DNA of 64,000 bases from Nitrobacter hamburgensis X14 (GCF_000013885.1 NC_007964.1:792001-856000); one strand, 5' to 3'. Positions 17,998 to 26,849 are shown, counted from the first letter of the stretch. Notes: generated by a model not told the origin, from the sequence alone. Translations and numbers: made by a program.

Positions 17998-18002
17998 AAA
18001 GC

Positions 18003-18482
18003 TTGCCAGATCCCTTGACGACGGCGTCTCTGAGCGTGCTCGGCCTCGCGTGCGTCTGGCTCGCATGGATCGACCTGCGCGACGGCATCATTCCCGACCG
18101 GCTCAATCTGCTGGTGGCTGCGACCGGTGTGGTGCGGATGGCGGCGCTCGCGGGGTGGGAGCCTGCGGGTGCTCGGCTTTGCGAGGGCGTCGTCATCGGC
18201 GCCGTCGTCTGGCTATTGCGTTGGCTTTATTTCAAGTGGCGCAAGCTTCAAGGACTTGGGCTCGGTGACGTCAAGTTGCTCGCAGCTTCCGCCGTCTGGA
18301 TCGGCGTTGCCGGCGTACCGACGCAGCTTCTTATCGCTTCGGTCACCGCGCTCGCGGCGGCCGGGCTCATGCAGCTTTCGAAGCGGACGGTGACGCGGCA
18401 AACGGCGTTGCCGTTCGGTCCGTTTCTCGCGCTCGGCCTGCTCGCGGCGATCGTGCTGCAGCAGCGTGGTTTGATCGACTAG
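18003..18482 (+). CDS. gspO: Prepilin peptidase (A24 family), likely for the type II pseudopilins
   Basis: 159 residues beginning at a TTG five bases after the tonB stop. It is an inner-membrane protein of about five helices with the two catalytic aspartates of type IV prepilin peptidases: one in WIDLRDGIIPDRLN (about 22-30) and one in GLGLGDVKLLA (about 85). The N-methyltransferase domain of long GspO/PilD proteins is absent, as in the short FppA/CpaA-like forms. It would cut the leader peptides of GspG, H, I, J and K encoded just downstream on the other strand. It is the last gene before the convergent junction with the gsp operon. Confidence 0.88.
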   Translation: MPDPLTTASLSVLGLACVWLAWIDLRDGIIPDRLNLLVAATGVVRMAALAGWEPAGARLCEGVVIGAVVWLLRWLYFKWRKLQGLGLGDVKLLAASAVWIGVAGVPTQLLIASVTALAAAGLMQLSKRTVTRQTALPFGPFLALGLLAAIVLQQRGLID

Positions 18483-18483
18483 C

Positions 18484-18533
18484 TGGGCATGATCCGTAAA
18501 AGTGGACGCCGGCTTTCCGAAAGACAATGCCCA
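18484..18533. repeat. Palindromic element between convergent gspO and gspN
   Basis: TGGGCAT at 18484 and ATGCCCA at 18527-18533 form inverted ends around a GTAAAAGTGGACGCCGG core, related to the units at 3323 and 40118. Its place between convergent genes would suit a bidirectional transcription end. Confidence 0.6.
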
Positions 18534-18581
18534 ATCAAAAGGCGAAAGCGCGATGGCTTCAAGTTGAGTCGTCATCGCGGG

Positions 18582-19268
18582 TTAGCGTCCGCCCTTCCGT
18601 CGGGGCGGCGGGTGGTTGTCGGTGTGGTCTCGGGTGTCCGCGTTATCGGCGCTTCTGCGTGACGGCCCGGTCGCCTTGGGTGTGCCCGGTTGCGGCAGGC
18701 TCAGGATCGCCGTCTGACCGTCATGCGTCAGTGTCACCTCGCGGCCCTGCACCGAATGCAGCTTCCAGCCCTGAAAATCGTCGCCGATTTTAAGGCGCAG
18801 GGTCGCTCGCGTGGCAGGGTCAATGAAAACCCCGAACCTCATGTCATCGCCGACCACGGTGCCGACCAGCGACAATTCCGGGCGCTCGACCCGTGGTGGA
18901 GGAGGCGGCGCTGTCGCGGCGGGCACGAGTGCGACGGCAGCCGGAGGCGGTCGTCGCGACGCTGAGAAGATCGGCCGCGCGCGCGTGTTCGACAGCTTCG
19001 CGAGCGGGATAGCCCACAGTGGATTGGCGCTCGGCGTGTGCTTGATCGTCTGTTGCGGGGCTTGTGCCGGCGGCCTCACCGGGTTCGGGGGTGGCGGGGC
19101 GGGCTGATCCCAGAGCGAGGGCGCCGAAGGTCCGCCAGCGCGGCGCGGCGCATCCAAATCGATGTCGTCGGCATTGGTCGGCAGCGCGAGGGTCGAAGCC
19201 GGGATACCAAGCACTAGTACGAGCAGCGTCAGTTTCACCGGAATCTCGCGCAACGATCGATGTCTCAT
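18582..19268 (-). CDS. Type II secretion GspN/GspC-like protein with homology-region domain
   Basis: 228 residues from the ATG at 19268, which overlaps the gspM stop (ATGA). One N-terminal hydrophobic segment (about 11-28) is followed by a Pro-rich linker (about 45-75). After PLWAIPLAKLSNTRARPIFS comes a compact domain (about 120-190) with ELSLVGTVVGDDMRFGVFID, then LRLKIGDDFQGWKLHSVQGR and VTLTHDGQTAILSL. That is the layout of the GspC homology-region domain that touches the secretin, though the length and position also match the alphaproteobacterial GspN-like proteins. It is the last gene of the gspE-to-gspN operon. No other GspC candidate is seen, so it may be the inner-membrane to secretin link. 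Confidence 0.75.
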   Translation of the reverse strand: MRHRSLREIPVKLTLLVLVLGIPASTLALPTNADDIDLDAPRRAGGPSAPSLWDQPAPPPPNPVRPPAQAPQQTIKHTPSANPLWAIPLAKLSNTRARPIFSASRRPPPAAVALVPAATAPPPPPRVERPELSLVGTVVGDDMRFGVFIDPATRATLRLKIGDDFQGWKLHSVQGREVTLTHDGQTAILSLPQPGTPKATGPSRRSADNADTRDHTDNHPPPRRKGGR

Positions 19269-19822
19269 GCCGCGCCCCGCCATTGTCCAGATACCGTGAG
19301 CAGGATGCGTAGCTTGCCCTCGCCGGAAGCGGCGAAACCCGTGGGTGTCTGCACGACCAGTTGATCGACGAACAGGAACGGCATGCCGGCCTCGATATCG
19401 TAGAGCAGTTGTTGCAGGCCGGTCTGCTCGATATCGCAGCTTGCGATGATCGTGAGAAACCCGACCTTCGATTGCGAACCGTGCAGGTCGACTTGCGACG
19501 ACAGCACGTTACCGCCGAATTTGGTGACGGCGGCGGAGACGCGCTGCAGAAGTGCTGCGCCCGCGACCGTCACGGTCGCGCCTTCCAGGAAGGGCGAACC
19601 GGAGGGCGCGGCGCCCGCAAATCCGGCCTTCGCCGCTACCGGCCGTCGGCCCTCGAACTGATCGAGCATGGCTTGCACGGCCGCCACGTCGGCGCGTTTG
19701 CCGAACAGATCGGATATCGAACTTGCGATGGTGAACAACAACAAGACCAGAAGCCCGAAATAGATCATGGCTGCCGGCAGCGGCGCGGTCGTTAGCTTTC
19801 GCAATGTTGAAGAGAGGTTCAT
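19265..19822 (-). CDS. gspM: Type II secretion system protein GspM (PilO-like)
   Basis: 185 residues: short cytoplasmic start, one membrane helix (about 17-37, AAMIYFGLLVLLLFTIASSI), a coiled segment and a periplasmic ferredoxin-like half (LLQRVSAAVTKFGGNVLSSQ, then GLQQLLYDIEAGMPFLFVDQ). This matches GspM/PilO proteins that dimerise with GspL in the inner-membrane platform. It overlaps gspL and the downstream gene by 4 bases on each side, showing a tightly coupled operon. Confidence 0.85.
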   Translation of the reverse strand: MNLSSTLRKLTTAPLPAAMIYFGLLVLLLFTIASSISDLFGKRADVAAVQAMLDQFEGRRPVAAKAGFAGAAPSGSPFLEGATVTVAGAALLQRVSAAVTKFGGNVLSSQVDLHGSQSKVGFLTIIASCDIEQTGLQQLLYDIEAGMPFLFVDQLVVQTPTGFAASGEGKLRILLTVSGQWRGAA

Positions 19823-20877
19823 GATCCGGTCCCGAAATAGGGTATGACATGCGCCTCGATATGGAAGCGTTCGCCTGGATCGTTCTGGTCGCGCGTGGTC
19901 GGGGCGAAGAACGTGGCGCGAGAAAATTGCGGCGACTGCTCCAGGAGACGTATCAGCGATGGTGCGTTCCGGGTCAGGCCGACGATCTGCATCTTGTCGG
20001 TGTCGATCCGCAATTCTGTGACATAGGTGGTGTCCGGCAGTACCCGCGAGATCGCCTCCAGCACCATGACGCTGGAAGGCGAGGTTTGCTTGCGCTTGGC
20101 AAGCAAGGTCGTCGCTGAGCTACCGGGCCGGTCGATGTGGAGCGCTGCACGGCGTTGACTGACGCGCTGCTGCAATTCCTGCCGCTGGTCGTCATACGCG
20201 CCGCCGAGATAGGTGGAGACGGCGAGCATCACGGCCGTCGTCACGCCGGCGCCGAGCAACGTCAGCCGCAACAGCCGCGGCATGTCGGTCGAAAGCCCCG
20301 CGGGGCCGGACAGTTTTTGCTCGAATATCCTGATCGGGCGAGCCGCGTTCTCCGCGTCCGGCGGCTCGATCAGCCCCTCGACCGATGCTGCGCCGAGATC
20401 TGTCGCAAGGTCCAGGAGCGGCTGAATGGCCTGCCTGGATGTCGCGGCGAGTGTCAACGCGACCCGCTCGTTCGCCGCCGGCACCGGCGCGGTCAGGCCG
20501 TACACCGCATTATCGGCTGTCCACGGTGTCAGGCGGTCGATCTGGGCGCGAACCATGCCATCGAGGAAATCCGTCGCCTGTTTCGGGAAATCGATGGTGC
20601 GGAACAACACCTGGTCCGCTCGCATATGGATTTCAAGCCGGCTGCCGCGCAGCGCCGCGCGCCATTCTTCGGTCAAAGCCGGCGCTTGTCCGAGTCGGAA
20701 CGTGGCTTGCGGCAGCGCTGCGCCCTTCTTCTTCGAGACGACGCGCGCCGTGAAATCGCCGGCCTCGCTTTGCTTGAGCGGAATGCGGCGTTGCGGCATC
20801 GCGCGCGCGGCGGCCATGCGCAGCGCCGCGGCAACGGCGTCGATCCAGAACGCGAACAATTCCTTTGCTTCTGCCAT
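19819..20877 (-). CDS. gspL: Type II secretion system protein GspL (PilM/PilN-like)
   Basis: 352 residues. The first about 200 form a reduced cytoplasmic actin-like domain (HMRADQVLFRTIDFPKQATD, then RAQIDRLTPWTADNAVYGLT). A membrane helix follows (about 212-232, LTLLGAGVTTAVMLAVSTYL), then a coiled coil and a PilN-like periplasmic domain (ALHIDRPGSSATTLLAKRKQ, VLEAISRVLPDTTYVTELRI). GspL links the GspE ATPase to the platform. It sits between gspK and gspM as usual for this system. Confidence 0.85.
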   Translation of the reverse strand: MAEAKELFAFWIDAVAAALRMAAARAMPQRRIPLKQSEAGDFTARVVSKKKGAALPQATFRLGQAPALTEEWRAALRGSRLEIHMRADQVLFRTIDFPKQATDFLDGMVRAQIDRLTPWTADNAVYGLTAPVPAANERVALTLAATSRQAIQPLLDLATDLGAASVEGLIEPPDAENAARPIRIFEQKLSGPAGLSTDMPRLLRLTLLGAGVTTAVMLAVSTYLGGAYDDQRQELQQRVSQRRAALHIDRPGSSATTLLAKRKQTSPSSVMVLEAISRVLPDTTYVTELRIDTDKMQIVGLTRNAPSLIRLLEQSPQFSRATFFAPTTRDQNDPGERFHIEAHVIPYFGTGS

Positions 20878-20902
20878 TATGCGCCCAACATCCCTCCGTC
20901 TG

Positions 20903-21817
20903 TCATCCGCGTGCAGCCGCGCTCTGCCACGACAGCACCTGATAGGGGTCTTCCTTGCCGCGCAGCGAGATCACCACTTCCGAGGCGGTCTCGTGGCGGT
21001 CGGGAAAACGCAGGCGGATCAGGATGCGATAGGCCTTGCTCTTTTGCATCGCCGCAGCTTTCGTGCCGGCCGCACCCAGCGCCGCCGTGATCGCGGCGGG
21101 ATCGTTCGGCAGCGTCTCGCGGGTGTTCAGGAAATCCTTCAGGATAAGGGGCGTCATGCCGGGCAATGCCGCGATCACCTCCGGTGGCGCCGTCAGCACA
21201 TCGACACCGGCGGTGCCGTTGAACACGGTGACAAAGGGCAATGCGCGCTCGACCAAAGTGGGCGTCATTCCGAGCACGAGGGCGAGCTCATTGACATGCG
21301 CGAACGGCGCCTGGCGCGGTGAATAGGATTTTCCGGCCGCACGGTAGAGTGCGTCTTCGTTGCCCGCGCTGTTGGGCGCGGCGTGGGTGCGCCAGGCCAC
21401 GATGCGGTCGGCCGTTGTCTTCGCATCGTCCTCGCTAGCGCCGAACTCCGACAACAGGCCGGCCAAGAGTTCTTTCGGCGCTGCGTTGAGGTCGACCCGC
21501 GCCGCTTCCGTGACATAGGATACCGCGAGCTTCGCGCCGCTGAGCCGGACATGGAAGGAGCCGCGCGGCGGGCGCGTGCGCTCGTTCGTGAGCAAGAGCC
21601 GGTAGGCGGCCAGTTCGATGCCTGCCGAGACCAGCGCCTCGGCCTTGAGGCCAGTATCGTTGAGCGCTAATGCACGGGCCGAGTTCGACAGATAGACCGA
21701 GAAGATCGTCACCAGCGCCGCGAGCGCGGCGAGCAGCCACAACACGGCGACGATGACGAAACCGCGGCGGGATTCCTGTCGGGTTGAAGATGACGCGTCA
21801 TGCGATTGCCTCATCAT
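20903..21817 (-). CDS. gspK: Type II secretion minor pseudopilin GspK
   Basis: 304 residues with a prepilin-type leader: basic residues, then RRG|FVIVAVLWLLAALAALVT. The usual Glu at mature position 5 is absent, which is a known mark of GspK, the pilus-tip subunit. The large C-terminal region (DLNAAPKELLAGLLSEFGAS, then VDVLTAPPEVIAALPGMTPL) contains the helix-hairpin-helix-like GspK domains. The start overlaps the gspJ stop by 4 bases. It should cap the pseudopilus with GspI and GspJ. Confidence 0.9.
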   Translation of the reverse strand: MMRQSHDASSSTRQESRRGFVIVAVLWLLAALAALVTIFSVYLSNSARALALNDTGLKAEALVSAGIELAAYRLLLTNERTRPPRGSFHVRLSGAKLAVSYVTEAARVDLNAAPKELLAGLLSEFGASEDDAKTTADRIVAWRTHAAPNSAGNEDALYRAAGKSYSPRQAPFAHVNELALVLGMTPTLVERALPFVTVFNGTAGVDVLTAPPEVIAALPGMTPLILKDFLNTRETLPNDPAAITAALGAAGTKAAAMQKSKAYRILIRLRFPDRHETASEVVISLRGKEDPYQVLSWQSAAARG

Positions 21818-22551
21818 GAGCCGCCCTGTTTCGGAGCATCCGGCACGCCGCCGTCATGCCTGTCGTTCTTGGTGTCGTCCTTGCCATCGTTTTTTGCATT
21901 ACCGGAGCCGCTGCCGCCTTTGCCGGCGGGCGCATCGATATGAACCGGCGTCACCGTCGAAACCGACAGCACGCGCTCGCTGGTGGCCTCGCGCAGGGTG
22001 AGCATGACCGCCGCTGGCAGCTTGTCCTGGTCGTGCCAGTCGTCGCGGAAGATGCGATCCGGTCCGGCATAGGCGAAGGACAGGCGCAGCGGTGCGCGGA
22101 GCAGCAAGACCGGGTCGCCCCCATGAATCTGTTCCGATGGAGAGACGCCAGGTGGAACGGGCACGAACGGCGCGCGGGTTCGGATCGTAACCAGATGGCC
22201 GCGGTCCGTGGTCTCGCCTATCCGCACGATGTCCAGCCCGATACCGGCGTTGGGCCCGAGAGCGGTCCGCACGAAGGTTACCGATAGGGCCGCGCCGTCG
22301 AACAACGGTTTTTTGTGTTCGCGGCCGGGCGGCACATATTCGGCGGCGGAAAGGTCGGCGGCGATCCGCTGCATGGCGATGGCGACCAGTTCGTTGTTCT
22401 GGATACGGTCGAGCCCACGATTCCAGTTCGGCAGCCATTGCGCCGTCAGCGTGGCGAGTGCCGATAGCAATAGCCCGGTCAGCGCGAGTGCCACCAGCGC
22501 CTCTATCAGTGTAAAACCTGCTTCACTGCCTGATCCGCCGCGAGTCGTCAT
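21814..22551 (-). CDS. gspJ: Type II secretion minor pseudopilin GspJ
   Basis: 245 residues. The prepilin motif is clear: SEAG|FTLIEALVALALTGLLLS, with Glu at mature position 5. The globular part follows the GspJ pattern (IQNNELVAIAMQRIAADLSA, VTFVRTALGPN). The C-terminus is a low-complexity Gly/Lys/Asp tail (about 215-245, GGSGSGNAKNDGKDDTKND), unusual but tolerated at a surface end. It overlaps gspI and gspK by 4 bases each. Confidence 0.88.
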   Translation of the reverse strand: MTTRGGSGSEAGFTLIEALVALALTGLLLSALATLTAQWLPNWNRGLDRIQNNELVAIAMQRIAADLSAAEYVPPGREHKKPLFDGAALSVTFVRTALGPNAGIGLDIVRIGETTDRGHLVTIRTRAPFVPVPPGVSPSEQIHGGDPVLLLRAPLRLSFAYAGPDRIFRDDWHDQDKLPAAVMLTLREATSERVLSVSTVTPVHIDAPAGKGGSGSGNAKNDGKDDTKNDRHDGGVPDAPKQGGS

Positions 22552-22970
22552 TGGCCGGGTGCCTTGCGTATCAAGCGAACGGTCGCAAGCTCGACCATGG
22601 CGCCGGAAGGCGAGCGGACGCGGACCTTCAGCAGTTTTGGGATCCAGAGGATCTTGGCATTCTCGGCAGCAAAGTCGCCGCCCACCGGGCCGATATCGAC
22701 CTGCCAGCGATAGTTGCGGAGTTCACCGGAAAGCCTTCCCTCCGCGAGATCCTTGCGCGGCGGTATCGCAGTCACCAGCACCGCCTGCGCGGTCTGCATC
22801 AAGGCGACGCGGTCTTCCAGCTTGCGCACGCCGCGTACGTTGGTGGCCATCACCGTTCCAATCGCAACGATCGAGGCGGCGACGATCGCGAGCGCGATCA
22901 GCACCTCCAGGATCGTGAAGCCGGCATCGTGCCGGTCAATTGCTGCGTGTCGAACGGTCGACAATTTCAA
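22548..22970 (-). CDS. gspI: Type II secretion minor pseudopilin GspI
   Basis: 140 residues with the prepilin cleavage site DAG|FTILEVLIALAIVAASIVAI. A short globular region follows (VALMQTAQAVLVTAIPPRKD, GELRNYRWQVDIGPVGG). Size and order (H-I-J-K) identify it as GspI, which nucleates the pseudopilus tip. Its first 35 bases overlap the end of gspH in another frame, a longer overlap than elsewhere in the operon. Confidence 0.88.
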   Translation of the reverse strand: MKLSTVRHAAIDRHDAGFTILEVLIALAIVAASIVAIGTVMATNVRGVRKLEDRVALMQTAQAVLVTAIPPRKDLAEGRLSGELRNYRWQVDIGPVGGDFAAENAKILWIPKLLKVRVRSPSGAMVELATVRLIRKAPGQ

Positions 22971-23409
22971 TCCTTGCGGTCAGCCAGTTGACGCGGATTT
23001 CGTAGGTCGTATCCAGTCGGGCGAGCGCGATCGTGCCGCCGCACGACATACCGTCGGCGAAGAAGCTGATGGTCGACAGCACCGCATGGCGGCGGCAGGT
23101 CTGTGGCAGCAGCGCATCGAAGCGCACGTCGTCGGGAATACGCAGGCGCTGCGCCGTCGCGCCGGAGCGGATGGTGCGCGAGGGCGGGTCGACCAGCGTC
23201 GCGACGTCGGCGCGACGGCCGACGGCGGCATTGCGGTCGGCCTTCAGCAGGGTCGCAGCTTCCAGTGCATAGGCCTGCAGCCGCGCGCGCGAGGTATGCT
23301 GCGGCAGGAACGGCAGCAACACCGCAGCCATCAGCGCGATCAGCGCGATGACGCAAACCATCTCGATCAGCGTAAAGCCGTGTTGACGCGCCTCGTTCAA
23401 GCGAGTCAC
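22936..23409 (-). CDS. gspH: Type II secretion pseudopilin GspH
   Basis: 157 residues: ARQHG|FTLIEMVCVIALIALMAAVL is a standard prepilin leader with Glu5. The rest has a GspH-like globular domain (AATLLKADRNAAVGRRADVA, TIRSGATAQRLRIPDDVRFD, ISFFADGMSCGGTIALARLD), where the FxxDGxxxGG signature is typical of GspH. The start overlaps the gspG stop by 4 bases. Confidence 0.88.
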   Translation of the reverse strand: MTRLNEARQHGFTLIEMVCVIALIALMAAVLLPFLPQHTSRARLQAYALEAATLLKADRNAAVGRRADVATLVDPPSRTIRSGATAQRLRIPDDVRFDALLPQTCRRHAVLSTISFFADGMSCGGTIALARLDTTYEIRVNWLTARIEIVDRSTRSN

Positions 23410-23900
23410 TCGTTCCTGGCGGTCGTCAAGGCGTCGAGCGAGATGTCGGCGGCGGTGCCGCTGCCGCCGTTCTGGCCGTCGGAACCGTAGGAGACAATGT
23501 CGTAGGCACCGTGCTCGGCTGGCGCGCTATAGACATAATCATGGTTCCAGGGATCTTTGGGAACGTTGCCGCCCTTCAGATACGGCCCGTTCCAGGCCTC
23601 GTTCCCGGGCGTCCGACGAACCAGCGCCGCGAGGCCCTCGGAGGCCGAGGGGTAGCGGCCGGCGTCGAGGTTGAACAGGTCGAGCGCGCTGGAAAAGCTC
23701 TGCATCTGGATTTTCGCGGCCTTGACCTTCGACTCGCTCAGATAGTTGAGCACGCGCGGGCCGATCAGGCCCATGATCAGGCCGATGATGGTGATGACGA
23801 CCAGCATCTCGACCAGGGTAAAACCCTGCTCGGTGTACGAGGCGGTTTCCGTCGCGACACGCGAACGGTTGAAAAATCCGGAGAAGATTGCTCCCGGCAT
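23406..23900 (-). CDS. gspG: Type II secretion major pseudopilin GspG
   Basis: 164 residues. A rather long leader (about 27 residues) ends at TEQG|FTLVEMLVVITIIGLIMG. The globular part shows the GspG signature RYPSASEGLAALV, then GPYLKGGNVPKDPWNHDYVY, then YDIVSYGSDGQNGG, the calcium-loop region of major pseudopilins. It forms the shaft of the pseudopilus that pushes substrates through the GspD channel. It lies 17 bases after gspF. Confidence 0.93.
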   Translation of the reverse strand: MPGAIFSGFFNRSRVATETASYTEQGFTLVEMLVVITIIGLIMGLIGPRVLNYLSESKVKAAKIQMQSFSSALDLFNLDAGRYPSASEGLAALVRRTPGNEAWNGPYLKGGNVPKDPWNHDYVYSAPAEHGAYDIVSYGSDGQNGGSGTAADISLDALTTARNE

Positions 23901-23917
23901 CGTTATGATCCCTTCAT

Positions 23918-25129
23918 CTATCCAACAAGTTGCGTGACCGACAACAGTGCAGTCATGACGGAGACGATCAGCCCGCCGACGACGGTGCTGATGGCGACGA
24001 TCGCAAGCGGTCCGATGATGCTGACGACGCGATCGAGGCTGCGCTGCAGCTTCGCCTCGTAGAATTCGGCGACCCGGCCGGCCAGCACCGGCAGTTGCCC
24101 GATTTCCTCGCCGAGTCGCAGCATCCGCACCGCCATCGGCGGAAGGCTGCTCGAGGTCGAGAGCGCTTCGGACAGCTTGCCGCCGTGCCGCACGCGTTCG
24201 GCTGCAGCGGTCCAGACCTCGGCATTGCCGGCGACCGCCATGATGTCGATCAGGATGCGCAAGGCGGTGGTCAGGCTGACGCCGCTGCCGAGCAGGACGC
24301 CGAGATTGCGGCAGAACAGGCTGGTCCGGTAGAACTGGAAGATGCCGGCGATGCCGGGCAGCCGCGCCACCGCGCCGATTCCGGCCGCTTTCACCGCGGG
24401 CCGGCGCCAGGCAAACCAGATCGCACCGATCAGGCAGGCGGCCGCGAGCAGGAGCGCGGTCGCGTTGGCGCGCATGAAATCCGAAAGTCGCAGGAATACG
24501 CGAAGCGCGGAATCGGATTTTCCTCCGAAATCCTGCAGCACCACGGAGAACTGCGGCAGCACGAACAGGATGAAGAACAACATGACGCCGCCCGCGGCGA
24601 CCAGCACGAATAGGGGATATTGCATCGCATCCGTCAGCTTGCGACGCATCTGTTCGGCACGGGCGCGTTCGGCGCCCAACAACTCCAGCACCTGGTCCAG
24701 CGTGCCGGACACTTCGCCGACCCGCACCAGAGCCACATACATCGGCGGAAACAGTATTGGATGCGCGGCGACCGCCTCGGCAAAACTCTCGCCGCCGAGC
24801 AATGCCGCGCGCAACTTGCCGACAACGGGACGCAGCCGCCCGACGTCGGCGTCGTTCGACAAGAGTTCGAGTGCGTCGTCGAGCCGCGCGCTGGCTTTCA
24901 GGAGCAGCGCCAGGTCGCGGGTGAAGGTCGTCACTTCCGCCGGGCTCGGCCGGCTGAATGGGGAAAAGCCGCTGGAGGCCGAGACGGAACGCTTTTCCTC
25001 GGTCGTCTCGATCGGCAGCAGGCGCAGATATTCGATCCTGGTCGCCACCTCCGCCGCGGTCGGCGCCGACAGCGTGCCGTGCACGATCTCGCCATTCTGC
25101 GTCAGTGCGCGGTAGCGGAAGTTCGGCAT
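23918..25129 (-). CDS. gspF: Type II secretion inner-membrane platform protein GspF
   Basis: 403 residues from the ATG at 25129, with AGGACGAGG ahead of it. Two repeated GspF cytoplasmic domains are visible: TFTRDLALLLKASARLDDAL (about 70) and SLFCRNLGVLLGSGVSLTTA (about 270). Each is followed by membrane segments (LFVLVAAGGVMLFFILFVLP about 170; IVAISTVVGGLIVSVMTALL near the end). GspF couples the GspE ATPase to pseudopilus growth. It starts 10 bases after gspE. Confidence 0.93.
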   Translation of the reverse strand: MPNFRYRALTQNGEIVHGTLSAPTAAEVATRIEYLRLLPIETTEEKRSVSASSGFSPFSRPSPAEVTTFTRDLALLLKASARLDDALELLSNDADVGRLRPVVGKLRAALLGGESFAEAVAAHPILFPPMYVALVRVGEVSGTLDQVLELLGAERARAEQMRRKLTDAMQYPLFVLVAAGGVMLFFILFVLPQFSVVLQDFGGKSDSALRVFLRLSDFMRANATALLLAAACLIGAIWFAWRRPAVKAAGIGAVARLPGIAGIFQFYRTSLFCRNLGVLLGSGVSLTTALRILIDIMAVAGNAEVWTAAAERVRHGGKLSEALSTSSSLPPMAVRMLRLGEEIGQLPVLAGRVAEFYEAKLQRSLDRVVSIIGPLAIVAISTVVGGLIVSVMTALLSVTQLVG

Positions 25130-25139
25130 CACCTCGTCC

Positions 25140-26849
25140 TCATCGCGCGGTCGTGACGCGAAGGATTTCCGCCGGGCTCGTCAATCCGGCGCGGCATTTG
25201 GCGATGCCGTCATCGAGCATCGTGGTCATGCCGCCGCGGATTGCGGCCTGATCGACCTCCAGCCCGTCGGTCTTCTCCCCGATCAGATCGCGCAAGGTGT
25301 GGTCGAGTTCGAGCACCTCGAACACGCCGAGCCGGCCGCGATAGCCGCTGCTGCCGCAGCGTTCGCATCCGCAAGGCACATGCACCGTCTCGCCCGGCCG
25401 GAAACCGAGTGTGACAAGCCGCGGATCGTCGGTGAGGTCGGCATCCATCAGGGTTTTTTGTGACTTGCAGCGTTCGCAGAGCTGGCGCACCAGGCGCTGG
25501 GCGATCACCGCGCGCAAGGTGGAGCGCAACAGGTATCCCTGGATGCCGAGATCGAGCAGGCGCGGCAGCGCCGCGGCCGCAGTCTCGGTGTGCAGGGTGG
25601 TGAGTACGAGATGGCCGGTCAGCGCGGCGTGCACGGCGACATGCGCGGTCTCGGCATCGCGCACCTCGCCGACCATGATGACGTCGGGGTCCTGGCGTAC
25701 GAAGGATCGCAGCGCGCTCGCAAAGGTCAGCCCGATCGCAGGCTTGATCTGCGACTGGTTGATGCCGGGGATTTCATACTCGACGGGGTCTTCCACGGTG
25801 AGGATTTTCCGTATCGGTTCGTTCAGGATCGACAAGATGGTTGCGAGCGTCGTGGTCTTGCCGCTGCCGGTCGGTCCGGTGATGACGATCATGCCGTGCG
25901 GTAGCTTTAACAGCCGCCGCAGCTTGGTTTCGTCGGCCTGCCCGAAACCGAGATTCTCGACCACGAGCAGTCCGCGATCCTTCGGCAGGATGCGGATGAC
26001 GGCGGATTCGCCGTGCTGGGTCGGCATGATGGCGACGCGGATATCGATGTCGGCGCGGCCGGCGCGCAGCCGTGCCGCACCGTCCTGCGGCAGCCGCCGT
26101 TCGGCAATGTTGAGGTTCGCGATGATCTTGATGCGCGAGATCACGGCCTGCGGCAGCGCGCCGGCAGGCGGCGTGATCGGTCGAAGCATTCCGTCGATCC
26201 GCAGGCGAACCACGAGTCCGCTCTGAAACGGTTCGATATGGATATCGCTGGCCCGCAGTTCCACGGCCTTTTCCAGGAGGTCGTTGACGGCCCGGACCAC
26301 CGGTGCGCCACTTGCAAGGTCGCGCAGGCTTTCGACGTCGTCCTCGCGCAGCGCGGACGCGCCGCCGGCGTCCGCGTGCGCGGCGGGACTATCGTCGACG
26401 AGCCGCTGGTCCAGCGCAACGGCGAGGTCCTCGGGCGAGGCGAGGGTAATCGAAATATCCGGCCCGAGCACGATCTCAGCCGCCCGTCGTGCCGCAAGAT
26501 CGGTCGGGTCGGCGACGGCGAGGTGAATACCGCGAGTTGCCACCTCGTAAGGAAACACCAGTGTCTCGCGCAGGAAACGCCGCGAGAAGGCCGAAACCAG
26601 CGGCGTTGCCGAGAGCATCTCCTGCAGGCTGGCGCGGGGATGACCGAAGAAGTTCGCCGCTTCATCGGCGAATTCGGTTGGCGATAGATTGGTCGTTTCC
26701 CAAAGCTTGGCGTGCGGCGCTCCCGGTGCGGAACGCAGTGTGCCGTCTTGTGCCGGACCAACAGACGTGACCTGCTCCGCGTCCGCCGCTTTCAGGCGGC
26801 CGCTCCGGCGCAGATGCTCAACGAATTGCAGCGGCTGAGGACCGATCAT
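25140..26849 (-). CDS. gspE: Type II secretion ATPase GspE
   Basis: 569 residues from the ATG at 26849, chosen for the GGAAGGG before it; the open frame upstream runs over the promoter-like region. An N-terminal GspE domain spans about 1-150. The ATPase core has Walker A GPTGSGKTTT (about 330), an Asp-box region, Walker B-like RQDPDVIMVGEVRD (about 395) and the His box VLTTLHTETAAAALPRLLDL. The C-terminal tetracysteine zinc motif is intact (CERC, then CGCERCGSSGYRGRLGVFEV). It drives pseudopilus assembly from the cytoplasmic face and is the first gene of the minus-strand gsp operon. Confidence 0.95.
   Translation of the reverse strand: MIGPQPLQFVEHLRRSGRLKAADAEQVTSVGPAQDGTLRSAPGAPHAKLWETTNLSPTEFADEAANFFGHPRASLQEMLSATPLVSAFSRRFLRETLVFPYEVATRGIHLAVADPTDLAARRAAEIVLGPDISITLASPEDLAVALDQRLVDDSPAAHADAGGASALREDDVESLRDLASGAPVVRAVNDLLEKAVELRASDIHIEPFQSGLVVRLRIDGMLRPITPPAGALPQAVISRIKIIANLNIAERRLPQDGAARLRAGRADIDIRVAIMPTQHGESAVIRILPKDRGLLVVENLGFGQADETKLRRLLKLPHGMIVITGPTGSGKTTTLATILSILNEPIRKILTVEDPVEYEIPGINQSQIKPAIGLTFASALRSFVRQDPDVIMVGEVRDAETAHVAVHAALTGHLVLTTLHTETAAAALPRLLDLGIQGYLLRSTLRAVIAQRLVRQLCERCKSQKTLMDADLTDDPRLVTLGFRPGETVHVPCGCERCGSSGYRGRLGVFEVLELDHTLRDLIGEKTDGLEVDQAAIRGGMTTMLDDGIAKCRAGLTSPAEILRVTTAR

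Noticed and set aside
20137..21322. Overlapping plus-strand frames over gspL and gspK
   Set aside because: Basic, low-complexity products antisense to well-supported type II genes.
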